A stretch of 64,000 bases of DNA from Bacteroidota bacterium (GTDB taxonomy: Bacteria; Bacteroidota; Bacteroidia; Chitinophagales; Chitinophagaceae): contig JAFAEM010000006.1 of NCBI GenBank assembly GCA_023424015.1, positions 346,305-410,304 of the forward strand. Direction: 5' to 3'. The position numbers and the translations under genes are program-made. A model generated the notes under the pieces. That model was not told where the DNA came from. It saw only the letters and a list, made by a program, of their open reading frames with translations, and did not search any database. This document shows positions 1-9,083 of the stretch, one piece after another; position 1 is the first letter of the stretch; the number at the start of each line of letters is the position of its first letter.

Positions 1-243
1 GGTGGTATCAATGGGTTGAACATTCAAAAATTCAAAATGTGGAATAGAATCGATACTGAAAAACCGGATAGGATCATGCTCAGGTATGTCGGCCTCCAGG
101 GTGAGCCTGATTGGCTCACCGATCAATATCTGCGTGCGGTCTATACTGGCACGCACAGTGGTTTTTTCCTGGCCTGCAGCACATACAAACCAAAAAACAA
201 TGATAAAAGTAGTAGTGGCCTTATAAAAAAATTCTTTCCTCAT
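1..243 (-). CDS. BatD-like protein, N-terminal fragment (runs off left edge)
   Basis: The first 81 codons of a minus-strand gene are present; the rest lies outside the window. Residues 1-24 form a signal peptide (MRKEFFYK, a hydrophobic stretch ending CAAGQ). The following segment, with VRASIDRTQILIGEPIRLTL, resembles the first Ig-like repeat of BatD/oxygen-tolerance proteins, which usually begin with such a 'V.A.ld...v.vGe.f.L.l' strand. It lies 50 bp downstream of the DUF58 gene and so fits the MoxR-DUF58-Bat operon order of Bacteroidetes. The family call rests on about 55 residues plus context; another periplasmic beta-sandwich protein of the same operon is possible. Confidence 0.6.
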   Translation of the reverse strand, partial: MRKEFFYKATTTFIIVFWFVCAAGQEKTTVRASIDRTQILIGEPIRLTLEADIPEHDPIRFFSIDSIPHFEFLNVQPIDTT

Positions 244-293
244 TTAGAATCCTGGGTCCTGCCCTGATATGGTGGTTGGGATCATTATACTTG

Positions 294-1163
294 TTACCTG
301 CGACTGACAAAAAATCGTTGCAGCACCCGCACATAATCATCCCCGGTGCGTATATGAAGCAGGTCGCATCCTGCTTTTTTAAAGATCTGTGTACTGTATT
401 CGGTGAGTTTGAAAAACTCCTGCTGGTAGCTTTGTCTTACAATACTACTGCTGCTGTCTACCCATTTTCTTTCACCTGTTTCCGCATCTTCCACCTGCAG
501 CATACCAGCCGTAGGCAAGACCATATCCATCCTGTCGTAGATTTTAATACCGATCACATCGTGCTTTTTTCCCGCAATCCTCAGCGCATCCTCATAGTTC
601 GTATCAATAAAGTCGCTTAAGACAAAGGCGATGCTTTTTTGCTTTGTAGCATTATTAAAAAACCGCAGTGCCGAACTTACTTTTGTGCCCCGGCCTTTGG
701 GTTCTTTACTCAGCAATTCTCTCACGATATACAATGCATGCTGCTTCCCTTTTTTGGGTGGGATATAAGCTTCCACTTTATCACTGTAGAAGATCACACC
801 GATCTTATCATTGTTGTTCACCACCGAAAAGCTAAGCACAGCACCGATCTCGGTAATGATATCCCGCTTGGTAGCGTAAACGGTACCAAATTGTGAACTG
901 GCACTGATATCTACCAGCAGCATCACCGTCAATTCCCGCTCTTCCTCAAATACCTTACTGAAAGGATGTCCAAACCTCGCCGAAACATTCCAGTCGATAA
1001 AACGAATATCATCTCCCGGCGCGTACTCTCTCACTTCCTTAAACGACATCCCCTTTCCTTTAAAGGCGCTATGGTAATCGCCTGTAAACAGGTCACTCAC
1101 CAGCTTCTTACTCTTGATCTCGAGCTGCCTTACTTTTTTTAATATTTCGGTTGTCGTTAACAA
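294..1163 (-). CDS. DUF58 domain protein of a MoxR/Bat operon
   Basis: A 289-residue cytoplasmic protein with the DUF58 signature: residues 29-62 carry the HSAFKGKG, F.EVREY.PGDD and IDWN.SAR blocks. This is followed by a von Willebrand A-like fold with a metal-site motif DISAS at 85-89. In this family the protein is encoded next to a MoxR AAA ATPase and vWA proteins and is thought to act in assembly or stress tolerance of envelope complexes; no biochemical function is certain. It follows moxR with a 115-bp gap filled by short A/T-rich repeats and precedes the BatD-like gene. Length is typical and there is no signal peptide. Confidence 0.9.
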   Translation of the reverse strand: MLTTTEILKKVRQLEIKSKKLVSDLFTGDYHSAFKGKGMSFKEVREYAPGDDIRFIDWNVSARFGHPFSKVFEEERELTVMLLVDISASSQFGTVYATKRDIITEIGAVLSFSVVNNNDKIGVIFYSDKVEAYIPPKKGKQHALYIVRELLSKEPKGRGTKVSSALRFFNNATKQKSIAFVLSDFIDTNYEDALRIAGKKHDVIGIKIYDRMDMVLPTAGMLQVEDAETGERKWVDSSSSIVRQSYQQEFFKLTEYSTQIFKKAGCDLLHIRTGDDYVRVLQRFFVSRR

Positions 1164-1185
1164 TTCAACTCATTTAATATTTTGA

Positions 1186-1278
1186 TTCATCTTCCCACCA
1201 TTTTCAAATTCTCACATTCCCACATTCCCTCATTTCCTCACCATTTTCAAATTTTCAAATTCTCAAATTCTCAAATTT
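1186..1278. repeat. Degenerate CAAATTYTC word repeat
   Basis: The spacer between the moxR and DUF58 genes is built from repeated 6-10 base words: CAAATTCTC and CAAATTTTC recur several times, along with CACATTCCC. It is not a clean tandem repeat. The same word family reappears around 41.78-41.85 kb beside the tRNA gene. It shows no coding potential or hairpin strong enough to be a terminator. Confidence 0.6.
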
Positions 1279-2280
1279 TCACGGCACATTCACCTGCTTC
1301 AAGATCTCCTCTATCACATCCTCCACCTGCACACTTTCCGCTTCAGCCTCGTAAGTAAGTCCTATACGATGACGCAACACATCATTACATATACTTCTTA
1401 CATCTTCAGGGATCACAAAGCCGCGTTTATTTAAGAATGCCTGCGCCTTCGATGCGAGCGCCAGGTTAATACTTCCCCGCGGGGACGCTCCATACGAAAT
1501 CAATGGTTTTAGTTTTTCCAACTGGTATTTCTCTGGTTCCCTGGTTGCAAATACGATGTCCAGGATATACTGCTCCACTTTCTCATCCATATAAATTTGC
1601 CGTGTGAGCTCTTTTGCGTTCATCACTTCCTGTACCGAAACCACCTGTTTGATCGGAGTGGAAGAAAGGTTCTGCGTGTTTTGTCGCAATATCAATTGCT
1701 CCTCGTGCATTTTGGGATACTTCACCACAACTTTCATGATAAACCGGTCAACCTGCGCTTCGGGCAGCGGGTAGGTTCCTTCCTGCTCCAGGGGATTTTG
1801 TGTAGCAAGTACCAGGAATGGCTGCTCTAATTTATAAGTGGAGTCGCCAATCGTCACCTGCCGTTCCTGCATGGCCTCCAGCAACGCCGACTGCACTTTG
1901 GCCGGCGCCCTGTTTATTTCATCTGCCAGGATAAAATTGGCAAAGATGGGTCCCTTGCGTACGATGAATTCATTCTTCTGCTGATTGTAGATCAGCGTGC
2001 CGATGACATCGGCAGGTAACAGGTCGGGGGTAAACTGGATACGGCTGAACTTCGCATGAATGGCTTCAGAAAGTGATTTTATGGTCAGTGTTTTGGCCAG
2101 GCCCGGTACACCTTCCAATAATACGTGGCCATTACTTAAAAGGCCGATCAGCAAGCGGTCGAGCATGTGGTTCTGCCCAACGATGACATGACTTACTTCC
2201 TCTCTTAATTTGTCGGTAAACTTACCGGCATGTGTGATCTTTTCATTAAGCTGCCGGATATCTTCTGCGGTTTTATACAT
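1279..2280 (-). CDS. MoxR-family AAA+ ATPase
   Basis: A 333-residue AAA+ ATPase. Walker A is GVPGLAKT (57-64) and Walker B ends ILADE (117-121), followed by the MoxR-typical NRAP and ALLEAMQE helices and a sensor-1 region ATQNP. MoxR proteins act as chaperone-like ATPases with vWA-domain partners to insert metals or mature complexes. Here the gene is first in a minus-strand operon with the DUF58 and BatD-like genes, the arrangement seen in the Bacteroidetes aerotolerance (Bat) locus. Start is the ATG at the end of a 150-bp divergent spacer shared with the lipoprotein gene. Confidence 0.95.
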   Translation of the reverse strand: MYKTAEDIRQLNEKITHAGKFTDKLREEVSHVIVGQNHMLDRLLIGLLSNGHVLLEGVPGLAKTLTIKSLSEAIHAKFSRIQFTPDLLPADVIGTLIYNQQKNEFIVRKGPIFANFILADEINRAPAKVQSALLEAMQERQVTIGDSTYKLEQPFLVLATQNPLEQEGTYPLPEAQVDRFIMKVVVKYPKMHEEQLILRQNTQNLSSTPIKQVVSVQEVMNAKELTRQIYMDEKVEQYILDIVFATREPEKYQLEKLKPLISYGASPRGSINLALASKAQAFLNKRGFVIPEDVRSICNDVLRHRIGLTYEAEAESVQVEDVIEEILKQVNVP

Positions 2281-2431
2281 TGGCTTGATTTATGGTGACA
2301 CAAAATACGAACTTGCTGTAAGCAAATAATTTGCCGGGATAAGAAAAGCAGCGAATTCCCCGTGTTTTTTTAAGTATTTCTACCTTGTAACGTAAGGAAA
2401 GGCTGATTATTTTTACTAAAACGATCCAACT

Positions 2432-2872
2432 ATGCAAAAACGAGTACTCCTGCTATCAGGGCTTCTATCGCTTTTGATATTAAGCAATGGTTGCAGTAAA
2501 GATGAGGATGATCCTCCGCCTGCAAAAACAAAGACAGAATTACTTACCGCTGCCCCCTGGAAATATGATAAAATAGACCCTGCCATGGCAGAAGGTTTTA
2601 TTGAATGCTTTATTGATAATATCGTCACCTTTAAAGCAGATGGTTCAGGTACCTGTCCTGACACTGGTGAGGCCTGTACGCCGCCAACAGGCGATTTCAA
2701 TTGGAATTTTGCAGATAGCGAAACAACACTTCACCTGGATGCTAAATTAATTCCGGCAGGTTCAAATGATTTTACAATTGTAACATTGAATGAGACCAAC
2801 CTGGTAGCTTCACAAAATATGACACCTCCGGTAGGTCCTCCGGTGAAAGTCACCATTACATTTAAGCATTAA
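2432..2872 (+). CDS. Lipocalin-like lipoprotein
   Basis: A 146-residue exported lipoprotein. The signal peptide ends in the lipobox LSNGC (Cys21) followed by an acidic SKDEDD stretch. The mature part has the pattern of the Bacteroidetes lipocalin-like domain: a helix-strand LLTAAPWKYDKI, a central VTFKADGSGT strand, a FNWNF strand, a LHLD strand and a C-terminal VTITFKH strand. Ligand and role are unknown. It stands alone, divergent from moxR and convergent with nadE. Confidence 0.75.
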   Translation: MQKRVLLLSGLLSLLILSNGCSKDEDDPPPAKTKTELLTAAPWKYDKIDPAMAEGFIECFIDNIVTFKADGSGTCPDTGEACTPPTGDFNWNFADSETTLHLDAKLIPAGSNDFTIVTLNETNLVASQNMTPPVGPPVKVTITFKH

Positions 2873-2893
2873 AAATATCGTAAGGCCCTAAAT

Positions 2894-2964
2894 ATTGAAC
2901 ATTGAAGATTGTGTATTGAATAAATGCTCTTTTGGAAAAGCATTACCTATTTTCAATGTTCAAT
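2894..2964. terminator. Inverted repeat between convergent genes
   Basis: A perfect 13-bp inverted repeat (ATTGAACATTGAA and its complement) encloses a smaller hairpin, AATGC..TTTT GG AAAAGCATT. It fills the 94-bp gap between the ends of the lipoprotein gene (+) and nadE (-), so it probably ends transcription from both sides. The arm sequence belongs to the same 'TTGAACATTGAA' word family seen as short intergenic repeats elsewhere in the window. Confidence 0.55.
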
Positions 2965-2966
2965 TC

Positions 2967-4688
2967 TTAACTCAAATACTTGCCTACGATAGGCACTCTT
3001 CTTCCCACGCCAAAAGCTTTAAAACTGACACGAATGATAGGGCAAAACTGGTTGCGCTTGTATTCATTCGTATTCACCAGCCGAAGCACCCGTGCTACCA
3101 GCGCTTGATCAAATCCTTTCGCGATGATCTCTTTTGGTCCCTTGCGTAGTTCGATATACTCATACAAAACGCGGTCAAGCTGATCATAATCAGGCAGGCT
3201 ATCACTGTCAAGTTGGTTGGGTCTTAGTTCTGCGGAAGGGGGCTTGGTTATAATGTTAAGTGGCACCATTACCTGGTTGCGGTTTATATATCGGGCCAGT
3301 GCAAAAACCTGCGACTTGTAAACATCGCCTAACACGCTTAAGCCACCTGCCATATCGCCGTACAAAGTACCATAACCCGTTGCCAGTTCGCTTTTATTTG
3401 AAGTATTCAATAGAATGTATCCAAACTTATTGGCAATTGCCATCAACAGGTTACCCCTGCTCCTGCTCTGAATATTCTCCTCTGCAATACCGAAAGGAAG
3501 ATCCTTAAAGACAGGCGCCAGCTCTTCCAGGAATGCATGATAGATATTTTCTATCGGGATAATATCATAAGGATTCCCGAGGTTGATACTTAACTGTTCG
3601 GCGTCAGTTACCGAGTGACTGGTAGAGAATTGCGATGGCATCAATATAGCCCGTACATTCTCCCTGCCCAGTGCAGCCACGGCAAGCGCCTGCGTGACCG
3701 CGCTGTCGATACCACCAGACGAACCCAGGATAGCTTTTGTAAAACCCATCTTGCTGAAATAATCACGTATACCAAGAATGAGAACATGGTAGATCTCCTC
3801 CATGTTCTTGTCATTGGTGAGGTATTGTATCGTGTCCTCGCCCACACCAACATCGGTTGCGGAAAAATAAACTCTATTGTCTTCCTTTACTGTGTTGTCA
3901 ACTTTGGCAACAAGTTCTGCCGGTTGAAGCAGGGATTCCAGGTTAAAAACCCGGTAATCTTCTTCAAAATATTTCATCTCGCAGACTTTATTGCCTGCCT
4001 TATCGTATACCAGGCTGCCACCATCGAAAACAATCTCGGTTTGCGAACCCACGGCATTACAATACAACATGGGCAATTTGTATTTCAGCGTATGCGCCCG
4101 GATAATGCTGTTTCGTACTATATCCTGGGCGTAATTGTAAGGAGAGGCGGAGAGATTGATCATTACATCGGGACCCATTCCGATCAATTGTTCCATGGGT
4201 GTGACACGGTAAAGCGGGTTGTCACCCATGTTCCAGATATCCTCGCAGATCGTTATGGCCAGCTTTTTCCCCTTGAAAGAGGCCAGCTTCCATTCAAATG
4301 CCGGTTCAAAATACCGGTATTCGTCAAAGACATCGTAATTGGGCAGAAGCGTCTTGTGTATCTCGGCCTTTATCTCTTTTTCGTGCAATAAAAACACAGC
4401 GTTGAAGAGGTCCTTCCCCTCCCTGAGCGGGTTACGGGCGGGGCTGCCTATCAGCACACCTATCGTATCGGCCTTTTGCTTTACTTCCTCTACCACCTGG
4501 TAACACTGGTTGATAAAGTCGTCGAACTCGAGAAAATCCCGGGGTGGGTAGCCACATACACATAACTCGGAAAATACAACCAGGTCCGCGCCCTGGCCTT
4601 TCGCCCAGTCGATGGCCTCAATGATCTTGCGGGTGTTTTCAGCGAAATTCCCGATATGGTAATTCTGCTGCGCTAAAGCGATCTTCAT
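2967..4688 (-). CDS. nadE: Glutamine-dependent NAD+ synthetase
   Basis: This 573-residue fusion makes NAD+ from deamido-NAD+, ATP and glutamine. The N-terminal half is a nitrilase-type amidase that releases ammonia: the Glu of VVFSELC, the Lys of HKTLLPNY and the Cys of ITICEDIW form the expected triad. The C-terminal half is the synthetase with the ATP-pyrophosphatase P-loop SSGGIDSA near residue 325 and a TSNKSE segment. Length is a little shorter than the mycobacterial form but normal for Bacteroidetes. The gene is divergent from gldB, with about 130 bp between the two starts. Confidence 0.96.
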   Translation of the reverse strand: MKIALAQQNYHIGNFAENTRKIIEAIDWAKGQGADLVVFSELCVCGYPPRDFLEFDDFINQCYQVVEEVKQKADTIGVLIGSPARNPLREGKDLFNAVFLLHEKEIKAEIHKTLLPNYDVFDEYRYFEPAFEWKLASFKGKKLAITICEDIWNMGDNPLYRVTPMEQLIGMGPDVMINLSASPYNYAQDIVRNSIIRAHTLKYKLPMLYCNAVGSQTEIVFDGGSLVYDKAGNKVCEMKYFEEDYRVFNLESLLQPAELVAKVDNTVKEDNRVYFSATDVGVGEDTIQYLTNDKNMEEIYHVLILGIRDYFSKMGFTKAILGSSGGIDSAVTQALAVAALGRENVRAILMPSQFSTSHSVTDAEQLSINLGNPYDIIPIENIYHAFLEELAPVFKDLPFGIAEENIQSRSRGNLLMAIANKFGYILLNTSNKSELATGYGTLYGDMAGGLSVLGDVYKSQVFALARYINRNQVMVPLNIITKPPSAELRPNQLDSDSLPDYDQLDRVLYEYIELRKGPKEIIAKGFDQALVARVLRLVNTNEYKRNQFCPIIRVSFKAFGVGRRVPIVGKYLS

Positions 4689-4818
4689 CCCGTAAAGTTA
4701 AGCGCCTTCGCATTAAGCATTGAAAATTGCCGGGAAGTGTTCACCGGCATTCCATTTACTGACTGTTCCTTTATCTTCGCACACAACAATCATCACCCTG
4801 TCCACGTTAAAAATCGCT

Positions 4819-5856
4819 ATGAAAAAGTACTGGATATTCTTCCTGTTTGTAATTTTGATAAGTTCCTGCGGCGACAATACCGATGCGCCTGATATCTCCG
4901 GTGTCAAGGTCGATGTGCAGACAAGCCGTTTCGACGAGGATTTTTTTTCCCTCGATACAAACCAGCTAAACGAAAGCCTGTCGCGATTACAAACCAAATA
5001 CCCGGAACTTTTGCCGGTGTTTCTCGAAAACATTATAGCTGCTGAAAATGAGCAGGGTCTCAGAAATTTTCTCCGGCTCTACAAACCTGTATTTGATTCC
5101 ACACAAAAAATATATAAAGATTTCGGACCGGTTGAAGCCGAGATAGAAAAAGCGCTGCGTTATGTAAAATATTACTTCCCCAACTATACTGTACCCGAAC
5201 GGATCATACCCGTGGTAGGACCAATGAACTCCATGAACGATCTCGCTAAAATGGGAAATGGAGAATTGACCCCCAATTTCATCGGGCCTGGTTTTATTGG
5301 GATCAGTTTGCAGTTTTACCTTGGGAAAAATTTTTCACTTTATAATGAGGAATATTTTATCAATAACGTAGTTCCGCGATACCGCAGTCGTCGTTTTTCC
5401 AAAGAATTTATCGCGGCCGATGTGATGAAACTGGTTGCAGATGATATATTTCCAGATCGCAGTAATACCAAACCACTTATCGAACAAATGATAGAGAGGG
5501 GAAAACAATGGTGGCTGATCGATAAATTTTTGCCACACACTCCCGATACCATCAAAACTGGTTACACTTCCCAACAATTGTCCTGGTGCCGTGAAAATGA
5601 AGGACTGATCTGGAGCTATATTGTAAAAAATGAAAACCTTTACGACTTAAATCCCACAACTATACAAACTTATATTGGAGAATCACCCTTCACGCAGGTA
5701 TTTTCACAGGAACACTCACCTGGTAATATTGGTCCCTGGATCGGGCTGCAAATCGTTAAAAAATTTGCTGCGGGCCAAACTGGCATGAAACCTGAAGATA
5801 TTATGAAGGCATCACCTAAGTTGATATTGGAAGAAGCGAAATACAAACCGAAATAA
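4819..5856 (+). CDS. gldB: Gliding motility lipoprotein GldB
   Basis: A 345-residue lipoprotein; the signal peptide ends at lipobox ISSC (Cys17). I chose the internal ATG giving MKKYWIFFLF because the longer frame would put 33 unrelated residues before the signal peptide. The mature protein has the GldB pattern: SRFDEDFFSLD near the start, LQTKYPELLPVFLENII, a central PNFIGPGFIGISLQFYLG block and a C-terminal GPWIGLQIV helix. GldB is needed for gliding in flavobacteria and its fold resembles DUF2268 proteins, without a known activity. Unlike flavobacteria, no gldC follows; a desaturase gene comes next. Confidence 0.85.
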   Translation: MKKYWIFFLFVILISSCGDNTDAPDISGVKVDVQTSRFDEDFFSLDTNQLNESLSRLQTKYPELLPVFLENIIAAENEQGLRNFLRLYKPVFDSTQKIYKDFGPVEAEIEKALRYVKYYFPNYTVPERIIPVVGPMNSMNDLAKMGNGELTPNFIGPGFIGISLQFYLGKNFSLYNEEYFINNVVPRYRSRRFSKEFIAADVMKLVADDIFPDRSNTKPLIEQMIERGKQWWLIDKFLPHTPDTIKTGYTSQQLSWCRENEGLIWSYIVKNENLYDLNPTTIQTYIGESPFTQVFSQEHSPGNIGPWIGLQIVKKFAAGQTGMKPEDIMKASPKLILEEAKYKPK

Positions 5857-5946
5857 CCGAAGTGCATAATATCCTGTTCATTTGCTTCCTATTTCCTTAT
5901 ATTGTGTATTCTCTTTCCCAATCCAGGTTGAGGCAAAACAAGTAGC

Positions 5947-7011
5947 ATGAAAACACTTTCCACTATTACGGACCCCGTGTATGTTTCCAAAGAAAAGTTA
6001 AGCTGGTATGATGGGCTTTGGCTTCATGTCATGAATGATAAGCGGGACCTTCCATTTATTTACCTGTTGACCACGATCCATCTTACGGTCGTGCCGGTTG
6101 CGATCCTGCTATTTACACCACTTCTTGAAGGATGGGTATGGTGGGCGGTCGCTATTCCTTATTTCTATGTTTCGCAATTGTTTTTCAAAGGAAGATTTGG
6201 CCTGATGTTTCACTGTCTTTGTCACCGTAAATGTTTTAAAAAGCCATGGCAATGGCTGCATGGATACATCACCTGGTTTGTATGCCCCTTGTTTGGACAC
6301 GCCCCGGAAGGATATTTCAGTCATCACATGGGCATGCATCATGTAGAAAATAATATGGAAGACGATACCAGCAGCACCATGGCGTACCAGCGCGATAGTG
6401 CCAGGGATTTCCTGGCTTATTTTTTTAAATTTCTTTTTGTTGGCGTAAAAAACACTATTCTTTACCTGTATTATCGTAAGAGAAAAAAATTGTACCAGCG
6501 ATTGACGGCAGGTGAATATATCTACCTGGCTTTTTGTATCGCCATGTGTTTTGTAAACCTGAAAGCCACCCTGGTGGTTTTTGTTATTCCCCTGTTGTTT
6601 GCCCGACTGGTGATGATGCTGGGCAACTGGACACAACATTCATTTATCGACAGTACCAATCCCGATAATCTGTATACCAATTCGATCAATTGCATTAATA
6701 CACGTTATAACCACACCTGCTTTAATGACGGGTATCATATTATTCATCATTTGCGCCCGGGCATGCATTATACCGATATGCCTGCCGAATTATTGAAAAG
6801 AAAAGATGAGTTCGCGAAGAACAAGGCCATTGTTTTCGACGGGATACACTATCTGCATGTCTTTTTTTACCTGCTTACAAAACGATATGATAAACTCGCC
6901 GACAACCTGGTCAACATCAACAATATGTTCTCAAGCCGGGAACAGGCCATAGCCCTGATGAAAGAGAGGACGAAAAAAATATACTCAATACAAAGCAGTA
7001 CCGGTTTCTAA
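5947..7011 (+). CDS. Membrane fatty acid desaturase
   Basis: A 354-residue integral membrane di-iron desaturase. The three histidine boxes are visible: H89xxxH93 (HCLCH), HH126-127/HH131-132 (HHMGMHH), and H264xxHH267-268 (YHIIHH), plus a QH at 230-231. Hydrophobic stretches at about 38-60, 62-80, 152-172 and 190-220 are the membrane helices. Substrate, acyl chain or carotenoid-like, cannot be told from sequence. It follows gldB by 90 bp and is probably independently transcribed; after it comes a short word-repeat and apaG on the other strand. Confidence 0.88.
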   Translation: MKTLSTITDPVYVSKEKLSWYDGLWLHVMNDKRDLPFIYLLTTIHLTVVPVAILLFTPLLEGWVWWAVAIPYFYVSQLFFKGRFGLMFHCLCHRKCFKKPWQWLHGYITWFVCPLFGHAPEGYFSHHMGMHHVENNMEDDTSSTMAYQRDSARDFLAYFFKFLFVGVKNTILYLYYRKRKKLYQRLTAGEYIYLAFCIAMCFVNLKATLVVFVIPLLFARLVMMLGNWTQHSFIDSTNPDNLYTNSINCINTRYNHTCFNDGYHIIHHLRPGMHYTDMPAELLKRKDEFAKNKAIVFDGIHYLHVFFYLLTKRYDKLADNLVNINNMFSSREQAIALMKERTKKIYSIQSSTGF

Positions 7012-7015
7012 AAAC

Positions 7016-7045
7016 GCTCGCAGCTCACAGCTAAAAGCTCGCAAC
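7016..7045. repeat. GCTCGCAGCTC word repeat
   Basis: A 30-bp stretch of overlapping copies of GCTCGCA/CAGCTCACAGCTAAAAGCTCGCA lies between the convergent ends of the desaturase and apaG. The same vocabulary (GCTGCGAGC, TTTGAGCTGCGAGTCGCAA) occurs at 38.76 kb in inverted orientation. It may double as a weak bidirectional terminator. Confidence 0.5.
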
Positions 7046-7049
7046 TTTC

Positions 7050-7436
7050 TTAATTATTCTTCATCGGCACGATCATCTCAAATGGTGGGATATCGACGGT
7101 GAACATCTGTTTGCTATTCAGGTTCTCCATCTGGTAAGTGCCTTTCATTTTTCCCATCTCAGTGCGCAGGTTGCAGCCACTGACATATTGATAGGTCTCA
7201 CCGGGCTGAATGGTAGGTTGTACACCAACAACTCCCTCACCTTCCACTTCCCGGGTGCTGCCATTGCTGTCGAAGATCTGCCAGTTACGGCGATGAAGTT
7301 TGACCGGAAAAGTGTTATGATTTTCCAATGTAATCCGGTAAGCAAACATGAATTCTGCCTGTATTGGGTTGCTGTAGTCCGGCTGATAAAATGTTTCTAC
7401 ACTTACCTCCACGCCCTCAGATATAAGACTGCTCAT
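7050..7436 (-). CDS. apaG: ApaG-domain protein
   Basis: A 128-residue single-domain ApaG protein with an Ig-like fold. The typical strands are present: YRITLENHNTFPVKLHRRNWQIFDSNG, then the glycine-rich EVEGEGVVGVQPTIQPGETYQYVSGC segment and the late MKGTYQM strand. ApaG was linked genetically to cobalt/magnesium efflux in enterobacteria and the fold binds phosphorylated ligands or partner proteins; its role here is open. Length matches the family. The gene is divergent from icd. Confidence 0.92.
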   Translation of the reverse strand: MSSLISEGVEVSVETFYQPDYSNPIQAEFMFAYRITLENHNTFPVKLHRRNWQIFDSNGSTREVEGEGVVGVQPTIQPGETYQYVSGCNLRTEMGKMKGTYQMENLNSKQMFTVDIPPFEMIVPMKNN

Positions 7437-7511
7437 ACCAATCAGTTTCAGTAAAAATAACGAAAAAGCCCGACGAGTCGTTATTTGTGCCTGTTTTTAG
7501 TGCTAACGGTG

Positions 7512-7519
7512 TAAATTTG
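7512..7519 (+). promoter_or_regulatory. -7 element of icd promoter
   Basis: TAAATTTG matches the Bacteroidetes -7 consensus TAnnTTTG exactly and sits 32 bp before the icd ATG, giving a leader of about 25 nt. A TTTG at 7484-7487 could be the -33 element, but the spacer of 24 bp is longer than the usual 19-20. Confidence 0.5.
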
Positions 7520-7551
7520 CGCCTTCAAATCAACCCCTAATAATCTCCAAT

Positions 7552-9003
7552 ATGAAAATAGCTGTAGCTAAAGGTGATGGTATCGGCCCCGAGATCATGG
7601 ACGCCGTGCTGGACATATTTAAAGCCAATAACACTCCCCTGGAATATGAATTTGTGGATATGGGCAAATGGGTTTTTGACAAGGGTTTTTCCAACGGAAT
7701 GACGCCCGAAGCAAAAGCCACTATCGAAAACCTGGGCATTCTTTTCAAAGGTCCCATGGAAACACCCAAAGGAAAAGGTGTAAAGAGTGTAAACGTGACT
7801 GCAAGAAAGACCTGGAACACCTACGCCAACAAAAGGGTATTCCAAACCCTGCATGGCGTAGATACTGTTTTCAGTAAAGCGGGTATCCCGATCGATATTA
7901 CGGTGGTGAGGGAAAATATTGAAGACACTTATGGTGGCATCGAGCATATGCTCACTCATGACGTAGCCCTCAGCCGCCGCTTTATCACCAGGCCCGGCAG
8001 CCTGCAGGTGATCCGCTATGCTTTTGAAATGGCACGGCAAAAAAATGCCCGTCGTATCACCTGTGGTCACAAGGCCAATATTATGAAGATCACAGATGGA
8101 CTTTTCCTGGAATGCTTTTATGAAGTGGCTAAAGACTATCCCGAGCTGAAAGCGGATGATGTTATCGTGGATGATCTCTGTATGAAACTGGTGATCCAGC
8201 CCGACAAATTTGATGTAGTGGTGCTGACCAACCTGCAGGGCGATATCGTGTCGGATCTTTGCGCGGGGCTGGTAGGCGGACTTGGTTTTGCGCCTTCGGC
8301 AAATATTGGTGATCATATTTGCATCTTCGAAGCCGTGCATGGCACCGCACCGGATATTGCTGGTAAAAATATTGCCAATCCAACTGCACTATTGCTGAGT
8401 GGTATCGCGATGCTTCGGCACCTGGGTTATATGCAAAACGCGGCTGAAATTGAAAACGCGTTGTTGTTTACACTCGAATCGGGAATACGCACCGGTGATT
8501 TTGGTGATAAGAGTAAAACAGCGCTTAACACACCGCAATTTGCGCAAAAGATCATCAGCAATTTTGGTAAAAAACCAGAACTCAACGCGAAAGAGTTGCT
8601 GCCTAACAGGCCGGCGGTTCAAACCGTATTCAAGCTTGAGAAAAACCCGATGCTTGTTTCCAAAGAAATGGAACAGGAAAATATTGTAGGTGTCGATATG
8701 TTTATCGAAAGCGATGAACAACCAGAGGTCATTGCAAAGAAATGCCAGCGGCATGGCGGTGTGAAGTTCAATATCATCAACGTCAGCAACCGCGGCACAC
8801 AGGTATGGCCGACCGGGTCCGTATTCACCAATCTTGTCAACCAGTATAATGTTCGGTTTGAAAGTCTCGACGGTCAGCCGTTAAATCAACAGGATATCAT
8901 TGGGCTATATGTAAGCCTGAGTGGTGATTTTAAGATCTGCTCGCTGGAACTGCTGAATATGTGGGGGGATAAGAAAGCGTATAGTTTGTCGCAGGGACAG
9001 TAG
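7552..9003 (+). CDS. icd: NADP-type isocitrate dehydrogenase, Thermus-like long form
   Basis: A 483-residue isocitrate/isopropylmalate dehydrogenase family enzyme converting isocitrate to 2-oxoglutarate in the TCA cycle. The start GDGIGPEIMDAVL, the substrate-binding VRENIEDTYGG, and the family signature NLQGDIVSDLCAGLVGGLG are intact. It differs from the E. coli type by a C-terminal extension of about 140 residues (from KLEKNPML) forming a small extra domain, as in Thermus-type isocitrate dehydrogenase. Cofactor preference is inferred from the family. The gene has its own promoter and no operon partner. Confidence 0.93.
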   Translation: MKIAVAKGDGIGPEIMDAVLDIFKANNTPLEYEFVDMGKWVFDKGFSNGMTPEAKATIENLGILFKGPMETPKGKGVKSVNVTARKTWNTYANKRVFQTLHGVDTVFSKAGIPIDITVVRENIEDTYGGIEHMLTHDVALSRRFITRPGSLQVIRYAFEMARQKNARRITCGHKANIMKITDGLFLECFYEVAKDYPELKADDVIVDDLCMKLVIQPDKFDVVVLTNLQGDIVSDLCAGLVGGLGFAPSANIGDHICIFEAVHGTAPDIAGKNIANPTALLLSGIAMLRHLGYMQNAAEIENALLFTLESGIRTGDFGDKSKTALNTPQFAQKIISNFGKKPELNAKELLPNRPAVQTVFKLEKNPMLVSKEMEQENIVGVDMFIESDEQPEVIAKKCQRHGGVKFNIINVSNRGTQVWPTGSVFTNLVNQYNVRFESLDGQPLNQQDIIGLYVSLSGDFKICSLELLNMWGDKKAYSLSQGQ

Positions 9004-9083
9004 CGCTGGCAGGAAGAATTGGGGATGGGAGATTAGGAATTGGGGGTAGCCATAACATTCGATGAAAATCTCTTTTTTGGATG

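Noticed and set aside
3615..4391. 258-codon open frame on the plus strand
   Set aside because: Antisense to nadE; no start context or recognisable domain.
7537..8340. 267-codon open frame on the minus strand
   Set aside because: Lies wholly inside icd in an antisense frame; amino acid pattern is a shadow of icd codon bias with no family marks.
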